From Actinoplanes couchii (GTDB taxonomy: Bacteria; Actinomycetota; Actinomycetes; Mycobacteriales; Micromonosporaceae), in assembly GCF_016862075.1 (NCBI RefSeq), contig NZ_BOMG01000082.1, forward strand, positions 62,001-126,000: a DNA stretch of 64,000 nt. The letters run 5' to 3'. The position numbers were made by a program, and so were the translations under genes. This document shows positions 32,851-42,034 of this stretch, in pieces (positions within the stretch are counted from its first letter, which is position 1; each line of letters begins with the position of its first letter). The notes under the pieces were generated by a model, which was given only the letters and a program-made list of their open reading frames with translations, ran no database searches and was not told the DNA's origin.

Positions 32851-35800
32851 TCAGCCCTCGGTGACCGCGGTCAGATCGCGCAGGATCTCCGAGGCGACCA
32901 CCGGGTCCAGCGTGCCGAACAGCCGGTGGCCCACCTTCTCCTGGTTCCACCAGCGCGAACCGGTGCCGTCGTGCAGGAAGACGTCGGTCACCTCCTGCTC
33001 GGGGAACATCTCCAGGTAACCGACCGCGATCCCCGGCTCGATCGCCACCACCACCGTGCGACCCGGCTCGACGGTGAACTCGATCTGGCTCTGCACCCCG
33101 GCGTCCTGCGGGGTCTCCCGGCGCCAGCCCCTGCGCTCCAGCCCGATCAGCCGCCCGGTCGGCACCTTGACCCCGCGGAACCGGTCCAGCGTGCTCGCCG
33201 CCCGCTCCGCCTCGGTGAGAGTGAGGACCGGCCGCCCGAGCTGCGCGAACGGCTGCAGGATCTGGTAGTCCGCGAACACCTCGGCCCACGCCGGGCCGGT
33301 GTCACCCAGGTGCAGCGGATGCGCCACTCCGACGACCGCGTCGTCGGCGAGCGTGGTGGTCTCGTCGTCCATCGTGGACAGCGTGCGGTCCTCGGCGATC
33401 CGGAACGCCGCCCCCGGCTGCCCGGCCGCGTCGAACCGGACCCAGACCAGCCGCCGGACGATGTGCCAGAGCAGCGGGTGCCCGACGAACAGCCGCTGGA
33501 AGTCGGCGCCGGACCACCGGCGGCCGGTGACCATCGCCTGCTCCAGCCGGCGCACCTGATCGGCGGCGACCGTCCGCACGTCCTTCTTCAGCGCGCCGAA
33601 CCGTTTCGCGGCGGCCGGGGCCAGCTCCGGGTCGTCCTTCACCCCCGGCTTGGGCAGGGACTTGAGCCGCTTGCCGGCGGCATCGCTGACGTACGGCTTG
33701 AGCTGCTCGTCGAACCCGACGGTGAACTGCCGGGGACCGTAGTCGAGGACCAGAGTGCCGTCGGCGGCCAGCCCGAAGTCCGGCACCAGCCGGTCGGCCA
33801 GCTGGTCGGCGGTCAGCCCGATCGCGGCCGCCACCTCGTCCATCTTCTGCCGTGCGGCGTTCTTCAACCCGGTGAACCTGGACCGCTGGGCGATGCCGTG
33901 CAGGTGCATCAGGGCCACGTCGGTGCCGATCGCGGACAGGATCCGCAGCCCGGTGACGGCCTTGTTGTGCCCGTTCTCCCCGGGCCAGGCCAGGATCAGC
34001 GGCGACAGCATCCGCACCGTCTCGTCGTCACCGAACACCCCGAGCGCCTCCAGCGCCCAGTTCTCCTTCGACTCGGCGCCACTTGCCTGCCACAGGTCGA
34101 ACACGCCCCGGCAGAACCCGGCGAGAGCGACCGGCTCGCACGCCTCCCGGACCGTGGCCAGCCCCGGGTAGGGATCGCCCGTCTTGGACAGCGCCAGCAT
34201 CGTGATCAGGTGGGGGACCGCGGAGTCCGGCAGCCGCCCGGACCCGTCCCGCAGCAGCACCGGCGGCAGCAGACCCGGCTGCGCCCAGGCGGGAACCGGC
34301 GGGATCTTGACCGGCACGACGGTGAGCGGATCGACGGCGAGCAGGATCTCGATCGCGGCGGCGGCCTCGTCGCCGTACCCCCGGGCGGCCGCCCGGACCG
34401 TCTCCGTGTGCCCGTTGGCGTGCAGGGTGAGCAGCGCGGTCTCGGCCTGCCGGCGGGACTTGCCGGCCTTGCCGAGGGCCGGTGGCACCAGGGCCCGGGA
34501 CGCCGCCGCCGGGTGCCGCAGCAGCCAGGTGGTCGCCTCGTCGCGGACACTCTTGAGCCGGGCCAGCCAGTCCGCCATCAGCACGGCGACCTCCGGCGAG
34601 GCGAACGGCTGCAGCGGCCCGGCCAGCTCGGCCGCCGCCGTCCGGGCCAGCACCAGCATCCCGGGCAGCAGGTCCAGCTCGAACCGGGCGGCTATCGGGC
34701 GCAGGAAGGTGCCGGCGTGCCACCCGTCGGTGGGCTGCCAGCGGGCCAGCGCCGGCCGGATCAGCTCCTCGGGCCCGTCCAGGAAGAACCCCGCGGACGC
34801 CTGGAGCGACGACTTGTTGGCCAGGATGCGGTTCATCCGAGCCTGGGGCTCCCCCGAGCCGTCCCGGTCGAACCGCCGGATCTCGGTTTCCGCCCACCGC
34901 TCCCGCTCCTCCGGCAGCCACCTCACCGTGGCCGGGTCGGTGCAGCTCAAACCGGTGATCACCACCGGCTTGGCCGGCGGCGCGGTACGCAACCACGGCG
35001 GGTCGGCGAGCACCGCCGGCACCGAGGACAGTGGCGCCGGCGCGACGGCGGTGGAGTCGGCCAGGATCGCCGAGACCCGGGCCGCGGCCTCCGGGCCGAG
35101 CAGTGGGAGCACCTGCCCGGCGAGGTCACCGTGCTTCAGCAGATGGGCCCGGAGCAGGTCGGCGACGGCGCCACTGCCACCTGCCCCGGCCAGCAGCCGC
35201 AGTGTGCGGGCCGGAAAGAGCTCGGCGTGCTCGACCAGCGCGGGCCGGACGTACTTCGTGTCGATCCGGTCGATCAGCCCCTGCGTCACCTCGTCGCCGG
35301 GCAGCAGTGTCAGGGCGGAGAGCAGGCGTTTCCTGATGTCGGCATTGCTCTGGACCTCGTCGAGCCAGGCGAATAGTGCCGGGGTGGCGGCTGCGCCGAC
35401 CCCGTCGAGCATGGTGACGAACATCGGCAGGGACCGGACCATCGCGCTGATGGTGGCGACCGGGAACAGGGTCCGGACGTCGTCCTCGGTGGCAGCCGCG
35501 GTCAGCAGGAGGTTCGCCAGGTACTGGTCGTGGCCGGTCACCGCCGCGGACCGGACGTCCGGCTCGAACCAGGACCGCTGCTCCGGAACCAGGACACCGG
35601 CCGCGGTCCGGGCGTAGGGGTGCGCCTCCCGGTACGGCGTCAGAGTGTCGACGACCTTCGCGTACTCCTCCTCGGTGGCGGCGGCGAGCGCCTGCCGGAC
35701 CCGGAGCAGCGCCTGAATCCTGCTGTCCGTTCCCCAGCCGGAGTCGGTCTCGTCGAGCCTCCGGTGCCGGATGCCGGGTTTGTCGTCCACGGTCGAGCGG

Positions 35801-36225
35801 GGGTACGGCGGCGCGTAGTCGTCCTCGATCCGCAGCGCCACCATGATCACCGCAGCCTCGGCGGCGAACGGCAGCCCGTGCTCGGTGATCCACACGTCGG
35901 CGACCGGATTGCTCAACGAGGAGTCGTGCCACCAGGCGGAGTCGTAGGAGTTGAGGACGAACCCGACGACCGCGGCGCCGAACGGCCGTGCCCCCGGATC
36001 GCCGGAGAGCCACTCGCGGGCGGCCAGCCGGGTCGATTCCTCGGTGGTGCGTGCCGCCAGGAGTTTGTCGAGAAGACCGGTCATCGCGGTGAGGCGCTGG
36101 TCGACGGTGGCCCGCGCGGTCGCCGCCGGAGTGAACCTGACGGGACCGGCGCTGCCCCGGCGGGCCACCCGGTAACGCTGCCAGGACGGCGGGAGGACGA
36201 AGTCCGGGGATTCGGTGCTCGACAT
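32851..36225 (-). CDS. DUF4132 domain-containing protein
   Basis: About 1124-residue cytoplasmic protein. Most of it is helical repeats of HEAT-like character; the C-terminal 350 residues hold the DUF4132 module (LKKDVRTVAADQVRRLEQAMVTGRRW, HPLLWHIVRRLVWVRF, VGVAHPLHLGD, WAEVFADYQILQPFAQLGR). Related to the E. coli MolR/YehI group, whose biochemical role is not established. ATG at 36225 (MSSTESPDF) is chosen. Divergent from an aldolase-family gene across a 73-bp gap. Monocistronic. Confidence 0.82.
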   Translation of the reverse strand: MSSTESPDFVLPPSWQRYRVARRGSAGPVRFTPAATARATVDQRLTAMTGLLDKLLAARTTEESTRLAAREWLSGDPGARPFGAAVVGFVLNSYDSAWWHDSSLSNPVADVWITEHGLPFAAEAAVIMVALRIEDDYAPPYPRSTVDDKPGIRHRRLDETDSGWGTDSRIQALLRVRQALAAATEEEYAKVVDTLTPYREAHPYARTAAGVLVPEQRSWFEPDVRSAAVTGHDQYLANLLLTAAATEDDVRTLFPVATISAMVRSLPMFVTMLDGVGAAATPALFAWLDEVQSNADIRKRLLSALTLLPGDEVTQGLIDRIDTKYVRPALVEHAELFPARTLRLLAGAGGSGAVADLLRAHLLKHGDLAGQVLPLLGPEAAARVSAILADSTAVAPAPLSSVPAVLADPPWLRTAPPAKPVVITGLSCTDPATVRWLPEERERWAETEIRRFDRDGSGEPQARMNRILANKSSLQASAGFFLDGPEELIRPALARWQPTDGWHAGTFLRPIAARFELDLLPGMLVLARTAAAELAGPLQPFASPEVAVLMADWLARLKSVRDEATTWLLRHPAAASRALVPPALGKAGKSRRQAETALLTLHANGHTETVRAAARGYGDEAAAAIEILLAVDPLTVVPVKIPPVPAWAQPGLLPPVLLRDGSGRLPDSAVPHLITMLALSKTGDPYPGLATVREACEPVALAGFCRGVFDLWQASGAESKENWALEALGVFGDDETVRMLSPLILAWPGENGHNKAVTGLRILSAIGTDVALMHLHGIAQRSRFTGLKNAARQKMDEVAAAIGLTADQLADRLVPDFGLAADGTLVLDYGPRQFTVGFDEQLKPYVSDAAGKRLKSLPKPGVKDDPELAPAAAKRFGALKKDVRTVAADQVRRLEQAMVTGRRWSGADFQRLFVGHPLLWHIVRRLVWVRFDAAGQPGAAFRIAEDRTLSTMDDETTTLADDAVVGVAHPLHLGDTGPAWAEVFADYQILQPFAQLGRPVLTLTEAERAASTLDRFRGVKVPTGRLIGLERRGWRRETPQDAGVQSQIEFTVEPGRTVVVAIEPGIAVGYLEMFPEQEVTDVFLHDGTGSRWWNQEKVGHRLFGTLDPVVASEILRDLTAVTEG

Positions 36226-36298
36226 GGCATGGACGGTATCGACCGGGTCCGACAAAAACCGGTCCGACAAGAACAGCCGTTCGTGCGATCATCCGCGG

Positions 36299-37396
36299 GT
36301 GTCCGATGACCTCAGACTGCGGCGGCTGACCGCGATGCGCGGTTGCGACCGGCTCCTGTCCGGAAACCGCCCGAAGACGATGCGGGAGCGGCTCGCCGAC
36401 ATCGCGGCCGGTGGTGACCTGGACGCGATGCCGGACTTCTACGACGGCGGCCCGGTCACCGAGCTGGAGCAGCGGGTGGCCGGCCTGCTCGGCACCGAGG
36501 CGGCGGTCTTCTTCCCGAGCGGGACGATGGCCCAGCAGGTGGCGCTGCGGTTCGGCGCCGAGCGGACCGGGCTCTCCACCGTCGCGCTGCACCCGCTGAG
36601 CCACCTGGAGATGTACGAGCGGCACGCGTACTCGCAGCTCAGTGGCCTGCGGGCGGTCACTCCCACGCGGGAGCCGCGGAACCCGACGGCCGCCGAGATC
36701 GACGCGCTGCCGGAGCCGGTCGGTTCGGTCCTGCTGGAGCTGCCGATGCGCGAGGCCGGGTTCGTCCTGCCCACCTGGGACGAGCTGGTCGACGCCACGG
36801 CGGCGGCGCGCAAGCTCGGCGCCCGGGTGCACTTCGACGGCGCCCGGCTGTGGGAGTCGACCACCCACCTGGGCCGCACCCTGCCGGAGATCACGGCTCT
36901 CGCGGACAGCGTCTACGTCTCGTTCTACAAGTCGCTGGACGGGATCAGCGGGGCGGCTCTGGCCGGTACCGAGGAGATGGCCGCGTTCGCCCGGGCGTGG
37001 CGGCACCGGCACGGCGGGCAGATCTTCCAGACCTTCCCGGCAGCCCTGTCCGCTCTCTCCGGGCTCGACCGTGAGCTGCCACGACTGCCGGAGTACGTCA
37101 GGCACGCCCGTACGATCGCGGACGCCCTGGCCGCGCTGCCCGGCGCCCGGGTCTTCCCGCACCCGCCGCACACCCACCAGTTCAAGCTCTGGCTGCCGTA
37201 CTCCGCGGATGCCCTGTCCGACGCGGTGCTGGCACTGGCCGAGCGGGAGAAGATCGGGTTCGCCGCCTACTGGCAGGACGCGGACGTGCCCGGCTACGCG
37301 GTGACCGAGATCACGGTAGCCGGGCCCGCTCTGGAGTGGACCGCCGACGACGTCGCGGCGGCCGGCTGGCTGCTCGCGCAGGAGCTGGAGAGTTAG
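36299..37396 (+). CDS. Threonine aldolase-family PLP enzyme
   Basis: 365-residue fold-type I PLP enzyme (beta-eliminating lyase/threonine aldolase family). Visible: FFPSGTMAQQVALRF (cofactor phosphate region), HFDGARLWES (Asp-Gly-Ala-Arg contacting PLP nitrogen), and the Schiff-base lysine in VSFYKSLDGISGA. Members cleave L-threonine or L-allo-threonine to glycine and acetaldehyde, or act on related beta-hydroxy amino acids. GTG at 36299 fits the divergent arrangement; no strong Shine-Dalgarno. Ends overlapping the convergent pectate lyase stop by 4 bp. Confidence 0.87.
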   Translation: MSDDLRLRRLTAMRGCDRLLSGNRPKTMRERLADIAAGGDLDAMPDFYDGGPVTELEQRVAGLLGTEAAVFFPSGTMAQQVALRFGAERTGLSTVALHPLSHLEMYERHAYSQLSGLRAVTPTREPRNPTAAEIDALPEPVGSVLLELPMREAGFVLPTWDELVDATAAARKLGARVHFDGARLWESTTHLGRTLPEITALADSVYVSFYKSLDGISGAALAGTEEMAAFARAWRHRHGGQIFQTFPAALSALSGLDRELPRLPEYVRHARTIADALAALPGARVFPHPPHTHQFKLWLPYSADALSDAVLALAEREKIGFAAYWQDADVPGYAVTEITVAGPALEWTADDVAAAGWLLAQELES

Positions 37397-38949
37397 AGCT
37401 TTCCGGCGCCCGCACCGGCCCGGACCGTCGCGGAGACGGTGCCGGTGGCGTCCGGGGTCACCGCGTACGGCGCCTTGGTGAAGGTCCCGGTCCTGGTGAT
37501 CTCCGGCTCTTCACCGCCGAAGTCGTTGCCGGAGATCACCGCGAAGCCGTCGAGGTCGGAGTCCTGGGTGGTCCAGACCGGCAGCTTGACGTTCACGAAG
37601 ACGTTGTTCTGCACCAGGCACTGCGACTCCATCAGGCAGTGGATGCCGCTGGTCTTGGCGTCGGTGAACAGGTTGTTGTAGAGGTGCACGGTGCCGAACC
37701 GCAGGCGGGGCAGCCGGGACGCGACGTTGTCGAACCAGTTGTGGCTGTAGGTGACCCGCAGCTTGCCGGTGTCCTCGGCGGCGTTGTTGTCGCTGTGCCC
37801 GAGCAGCGAGCCCTTCGAGTGGTCGTGCAGGTGGTTCCAGCTGACGGTGACCAGGTCGGTGGCGTGCGTCAGGTCGAGCATGCCGTCGTAGAAGTCCTTG
37901 CCGTGACTGGTGTCGTTGAACAGCTCGTTGTGGTCGATCCACAGGTGGTCGGACTTCTGCGCGGCGATCAGGTCGGTCGGCGCCTGCACGAACGAGATCT
38001 TCAGATTTCGTACGATCACATTGCTCGCGTTCTTGATGAAGATGCCCGCGCCGGTGAGCCCGGCGTTCGCACCGACCCCGACGATCGTCTTGTCCGAGGT
38101 CACGTCGACCCGGTCGGTGCCGCTGCCCTGGAGAACGGTGGACAGCTGGAGGATCTTCTTCCCGTCCGAGGCGGCCTCGGTCTTCAGCTGGGCCAGCGAG
38201 GTGATGTTCACCGTGGTGCCGCCGGCGCCTCCGGTGGTCCCGGCGCCGAACCCGATCGGGCTGGACTCGAAGGTCCCGGTGGCCGCGGCCGGTGTGGTGG
38301 CCGCCGGGACGGACGGAGGCGCGGCGGTGGTGGTCGTGACCTTCACGTCGTCGAACTGCGCGGTGGCGTCGTAGGTCTGCAGCCCGATCCGCCCGTTGCC
38401 GAACGTCGACGCGGTAGCGCTCAGGATCGAGGCCCCGTTGACCGACCCGGTGAGCGTGCCGCCCGCAACGGTCAACCCGAGCGTGTAGTCCGCACCGGGA
38501 GTGACGGTCAGAGCCGCCTCACCAAGAGTAGTGATATTTCCGGACTTGACTGATTCGAGCCGGACCTTGTTCGTCCCGACCAGTGCCAACCGGTAGTAAC
38601 TGGTCGAGCTCGTGGACCGCGCCACGATCGCGGCGAACCCGCCGGTCCCGACCGACAGCGGCGACACCTTCGCGCTGACCGTGTAGTCGGTCCAGTCGGT
38701 GAGCCCGGCGAACTGCCGGGACAGGGTGGCGCCGGTCTTGGCCTGCTTCAGCACCTTGCCGCCGTCGCTGACCACCGACCAGGTGCCGCCGGACCTGGTC
38801 CAGCCCGCGGTGTCACCGTCCTCGAAGCTGTCGCTGAACCCGACAGTGGTGGCGCCGTCGGCGTCGGCGAACGAGATCGAGGCGACAGCCCCCATGCCGG
38901 CGACGACCGCCGCCATTCCGGCCGCGATGGCGACCTTCCGCTTGTTCAT
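37393..38949 (-). CDS. Secreted pectate lyase (PL1) with N-terminal laminin-G/CBM-like domain
   Basis: 518-residue exported enzyme. Signal peptide (about 1-27), a jelly-roll carbohydrate-binding-like domain (about 30-195: DSFEDGDTAGWTRSGGTWSV, FDDVKVT), an Ala/Pro linker, then a PL1 right-handed beta-helix (about 215-518) with KTIVGVG, LWIDHNELFND, DGMLDLTHATDLVTVSWN, SHNWFDNVASRLPRLRFG and HLYNNLF. These include the Ca-binding Asp residues and the catalytic Arg. It cleaves polygalacturonate by beta-elimination outside the cell. ATG 38949 has AAGGAA upstream. Confidence 0.92.
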   Translation of the reverse strand: MNKRKVAIAAGMAAVVAGMGAVASISFADADGATTVGFSDSFEDGDTAGWTRSGGTWSVVSDGGKVLKQAKTGATLSRQFAGLTDWTDYTVSAKVSPLSVGTGGFAAIVARSTSSTSYYRLALVGTNKVRLESVKSGNITTLGEAALTVTPGADYTLGLTVAGGTLTGSVNGASILSATASTFGNGRIGLQTYDATAQFDDVKVTTTTAAPPSVPAATTPAAATGTFESSPIGFGAGTTGGAGGTTVNITSLAQLKTEAASDGKKILQLSTVLQGSGTDRVDVTSDKTIVGVGANAGLTGAGIFIKNASNVIVRNLKISFVQAPTDLIAAQKSDHLWIDHNELFNDTSHGKDFYDGMLDLTHATDLVTVSWNHLHDHSKGSLLGHSDNNAAEDTGKLRVTYSHNWFDNVASRLPRLRFGTVHLYNNLFTDAKTSGIHCLMESQCLVQNNVFVNVKLPVWTTQDSDLDGFAVISGNDFGGEEPEITRTGTFTKAPYAVTPDATGTVSATVRAGAGAGKL

Positions 38950-39053
38950 CGGTGTTCCTTTTCGGTGGGGAAGACGTGCCCGGTTGTGGTCGTTCCCGGC
39001 CGGAAGGGTTGCCGTGACCACCGTCACAACGGTGGTTGCGTGGCCGATGTTGA

Positions 39054-39653
39054 ATGGCGCCGGTGGGCACCTGGCTGGCAACGATCCGTCTCCCCGGCGC
39101 TGTTCGGTACGCCGACTACAGCACCGTGGTCGAGGCCGTCTGCACCCCGCTGTACCCGTCGATGGAGTTCGCCTACGACCGCAACCGGGCGTGTGGCGAG
39201 CGCCTGCCGGATTTCCCGGAGCGGCCGCTCGCCCCGATCGACGAGCTGATCCTGGTCACGATCGAGCGGGAGCCGTACGGCGAGCCCTGGCACGCCCTCT
39301 ACTGCCCGAACCGGCAGCGGATCGTCGGACCCCTCTCCGATCACTACCGCTACCGGCTCCAGGAGGAATACGACCTGATCAACGGCCACCTCTGCCGGTA
39401 CGCCGGACCGGCCACCGTCTGCGGCCGGGTGACCGACGGCGAACCGCTCGGGCTCTTGTTCCCGACCTGGCCGGGTGGGCCGGACACCTCGGACGCACCG
39501 CCGGCTCCGGACCTGTTCGCCCGCTGGAACGATCCTGACCTGTGCCGACGCTGTTTTCTCACCTGGTCGACGCAGCCGGAGGAGAATCCGGAGGGTGCCG
39601 CTGACGTGCCCGGACCAGTTCAAAGGCGTCGATGGTGGCGCTTCGGTCACTAA
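39054..39653 (+). CDS. Hypothetical cytoplasmic protein
   Basis: 199-residue protein with no signal or membrane segment. It has a CRRC motif (DLCRRCFLTW) and three other cysteines, and is rich in Trp/Tyr/Pro. Composition suggests a real, expressed protein, but no family is recognised. The start could be ATG 39054 or GTG 39063. It stands alone between pectate lyase (divergent) and the sugar operon; its stop is about 85 bp before the Gfo/Idh gene and 45 bp before the operator. Confidence 0.6.
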   Translation: MAPVGTWLATIRLPGAVRYADYSTVVEAVCTPLYPSMEFAYDRNRACGERLPDFPERPLAPIDELILVTIEREPYGEPWHALYCPNRQRIVGPLSDHYRYRLQEEYDLINGHLCRYAGPATVCGRVTDGEPLGLLFPTWPGGPDTSDAPPAPDLFARWNDPDLCRRCFLTWSTQPEENPEGAADVPGPVQRRRWWRFGH

Positions 39654-39698
39654 CCTGCTCTTGTCGGAAGGGATTTAGACGCCTACGCTGCCAGCAGC

Positions 39699-39714
39699 AG
39701 GAAAGCGCTTTCCT
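39699..39714. promoter_or_regulatory. LacI-family operator before the sugar operon
   Basis: AGGAAAGCGCTTTCCT, a perfect 16-bp palindrome with the central CG typical of LacI/GalR operators, 25 bp before the first start codon. The regulator gene is not in the window. Confidence 0.75.
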
Positions 39715-39738
39715 AAATAACCTCCGGAGGGATCCCGT

Positions 39739-40893
39739 ATGGCAGCGCGTAGATCGATCGGCATCGTCGTCAACGGCGTCACCGGCCGGATGGGTTACCG
39801 GCAGCACCTGGTCCGTTCCCTTCTCGCCATTCGTGAGCAGGGTGGCGTCCAGCTCGCCGACGGCACCCGGATCTGGCCCGAGCCGATCCTGGTCGGCCGT
39901 GACCCCGACAAACTGGCCGCCATCGCGGAGCAGCACGGCCTGACCGAGTGGACCACCGACCTGGCCGAGGCTCTGGCCCGCCCGGACGTGGAGATCTACT
40001 TCGACTCTCAGGTCACCTCGCAGCGCGAGAAGGCGATCCGGCAGGCGATCGCCGCCGGCAAGCACATCTACACCGAGAAGCCGCTCGCCGAGGGCTCTGC
40101 CGCGGCTCTGGAGCTGGCCGAGCTGGCCACCGCCGCGGGGGTGAAGAACGGTGTCGTCCAGGACAAGCTGTTCCTCCCCGGCCTGCGCAAGCTCAAGCGC
40201 CTGATCGACGGTGGCTTCTTCGGGCAGATCCTGTCGGTGCGCGGCGAGTTCGGCTACTGGGTGTTCGAGGGTGACTGGCAGGACGCGCAGCGCCCGAGCT
40301 GGAACTACCGGCTCGCCGACGGCGGCGGCATCGTGATGGACATGTTCCCGCACTGGAACTACGTGCTCGAGGAGCTGTTCGGCAACGTCCGCACGGTCCA
40401 GGCAACCACCGCCACGCACATCACCGAGCGGGTCGACGAGCGCGGCGAGACCTACACCGCCGACGCCGACGACGCGGCCTACGCGATCTTCGAGCTGGAG
40501 GGCGGCATCATCGCCCAGCTCAACTCCTCCTGGGTGGTCCGGGTCAACCGGGACGAACTGGTCGAGTTCCAGGTGGACGGTACCCACGGCAGCGCCGTCG
40601 CCGGTCTGCGCGGCTGCAAGTTCCAGCACCGGGCGGGCACCCCGAAGCCGGTCTGGAACCCGGACCTGCCGCTGACCGGCAAGTCGTTCCGCGACGAGTG
40701 GACCGAGGTGCCGGACAACGACGAGTTCGACAACGGCTTCAAGGTCCAGTGGGAGGCGTTCCTCAAGCACGTCGTCGCAGGCGAGGCGTTCCACTGGGAC
40801 TTCACCTCCGGCGCTCGCGGCGTGCGGCTGGCCGAGGCCGGTCTCGAGTCGGCCAAGACCGGTCAGCGGATCTCGCTGATCGAAGGGGCCTGA
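39739..40893 (+). CDS. Gfo/Idh/MocA family oxidoreductase
   Basis: 384-residue NAD(P)-dependent sugar or cyclitol dehydrogenase. An N-terminal Rossmann segment (VVNGVTGRMGYRQHL), EIYFDSQVTSQREKAIRQAI, and the family EKPLAEG motif with its catalytic-site lysine (about residue 114) are present. The C-terminal beta-sheet domain includes WNYRLADGGGIVMDMFPHW. CGGAGGG before ATG 39739 is a strong ribosome-binding site. First gene of a three-gene operon that looks like oxidation then aldol cleavage and isomerisation of an unusual sugar or inositol-like substrate. Confidence 0.88.
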   Translation: MAARRSIGIVVNGVTGRMGYRQHLVRSLLAIREQGGVQLADGTRIWPEPILVGRDPDKLAAIAEQHGLTEWTTDLAEALARPDVEIYFDSQVTSQREKAIRQAIAAGKHIYTEKPLAEGSAAALELAELATAAGVKNGVVQDKLFLPGLRKLKRLIDGGFFGQILSVRGEFGYWVFEGDWQDAQRPSWNYRLADGGGIVMDMFPHWNYVLEELFGNVRTVQATTATHITERVDERGETYTADADDAAYAIFELEGGIIAQLNSSWVVRVNRDELVEFQVDGTHGSAVAGLRGCKFQHRAGTPKPVWNPDLPLTGKSFRDEWTEVPDNDEFDNGFKVQWEAFLKHVVAGEAFHWDFTSGARGVRLAEAGLESAKTGQRISLIEGA

Positions 40894-40894
40894 C

Positions 40895-42034
40895 ATGAGC
40901 ACCGTCAACCTGCCCGACGGGCGGAAGCTGACGCTCACCGCGAAGAGCTGGGACAAGCCGGCCGGGCCGCCGAGCAGCCGGATCGCGTACGCGGCCGCGC
41001 ACGTGGTCGCCGATCCGCGGGCCGAGAACGCCCCGGGCGCGCCCGCGGTCCTCGACTGGGAGTCGACCCTGGCGTTCCGGCACCATCTGTGGTCGCACGG
41101 TCTCGGGGTCGCCGAGGCGATGGACACCGCGCAGCGGGGCATGGGCCTCGACTACGCGGCGACCAAGGAGCTGGTCAAGCGCAGCGCCGCCGAGGCGGCG
41201 GCGGTCGGCGGCAAGATCGTCGCCGGGGTCGCGACCGACCAGTTGGCTCCGGGTGACACGACTCTCGGTCAGCTCCTCGCGGCGTACGAGGAACAGCTCG
41301 GTGACGTCCTCACCGCCGGGGCCGCCCCGGTCCTGATGTGCAGCAGGCATCTCGCCGCCACCGCTCAGAGCGCTGACGACTACCTCAGCATTTATCGCTC
41401 ATTGCTGGAAAAGTCGGACAAGCCGGTAGTGCTGCACTGGCTGGGTACCGCTTTCGACCCGGCGCTCGAGGGCTACTGGGGTTCGTCCGACGTGGACAAA
41501 GCTACCGAGACCGTACTGGAGCTGATCAACAGCAACCCGGCCAAGGTCGACGGCATCAAGGTCTCGCTGCTGGACGCCGATCACGAGATCAACCTGCGTC
41601 GTCGGCTGCCGGCCGGGGTGCGCCTCTACACCGGTGACGACTTCAACTACCCGCAGCTGATCAAGGGTGACGAGCAGGGCTACTCCGACGCGCTGCTGGG
41701 CATCTTCGCGGCGATCGCCCCGGCCGCCGCCGCCGCGTTCGCCGCTCTGGACCGCGGTGACCTGGACGAGTACGACCGGATCCTGGCTCCCACGGTCACG
41801 CTCTCCCGGCACATCTTCGCGAAGCCGACCTTCTACTACAAGACCGGCATCGTCTTCCTCGCCTGGCTGGCCGGTCACCAGAGCCACTTCACCATGGTCG
41901 GTGGCATCCAGTCCGGTCGTTCGGTGCCGCACTTCGCGAAGCTGATCGAGCTCGCCGACGCCGCCGGGCTGCTGCCCGACCCGGCGCTGGCCGCCCACCG
42001 GGCGAACCGGTTCTTCGAGGTGACCGCCGGATGA
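40895..42034 (+). CDS. DUF993 / dihydrodipicolinate synthase-like aldolase
   Basis: 379-residue TIM-barrel protein of the DUF993 group, related to the DHDPS/NAL class I aldolases. Segments LAATAQSADDYLSIYRSLLEKSDKPVVLHWLG and DGIKVSLLDADHEINLRRRLP carry the Lys expected for Schiff-base chemistry (K in GIKVSL). Starts 1 nt after the oxidoreductase stop and overlaps the isomerase by 4 nt, so the three act together. Substrate unknown. Confidence 0.82.
   Translation: MSTVNLPDGRKLTLTAKSWDKPAGPPSSRIAYAAAHVVADPRAENAPGAPAVLDWESTLAFRHHLWSHGLGVAEAMDTAQRGMGLDYAATKELVKRSAAEAAAVGGKIVAGVATDQLAPGDTTLGQLLAAYEEQLGDVLTAGAAPVLMCSRHLAATAQSADDYLSIYRSLLEKSDKPVVLHWLGTAFDPALEGYWGSSDVDKATETVLELINSNPAKVDGIKVSLLDADHEINLRRRLPAGVRLYTGDDFNYPQLIKGDEQGYSDALLGIFAAIAPAAAAAFAALDRGDLDEYDRILAPTVTLSRHIFAKPTFYYKTGIVFLAWLAGHQSHFTMVGGIQSGRSVPHFAKLIELADAAGLLPDPALAAHRANRFFEVTAG

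Noticed and set aside
32926-35376. An 816-codon plus-strand frame
   Set aside because: Antisense shadow of the DUF4132 gene, with Arg/Gln/Gly/Pro-rich low-complexity composition.
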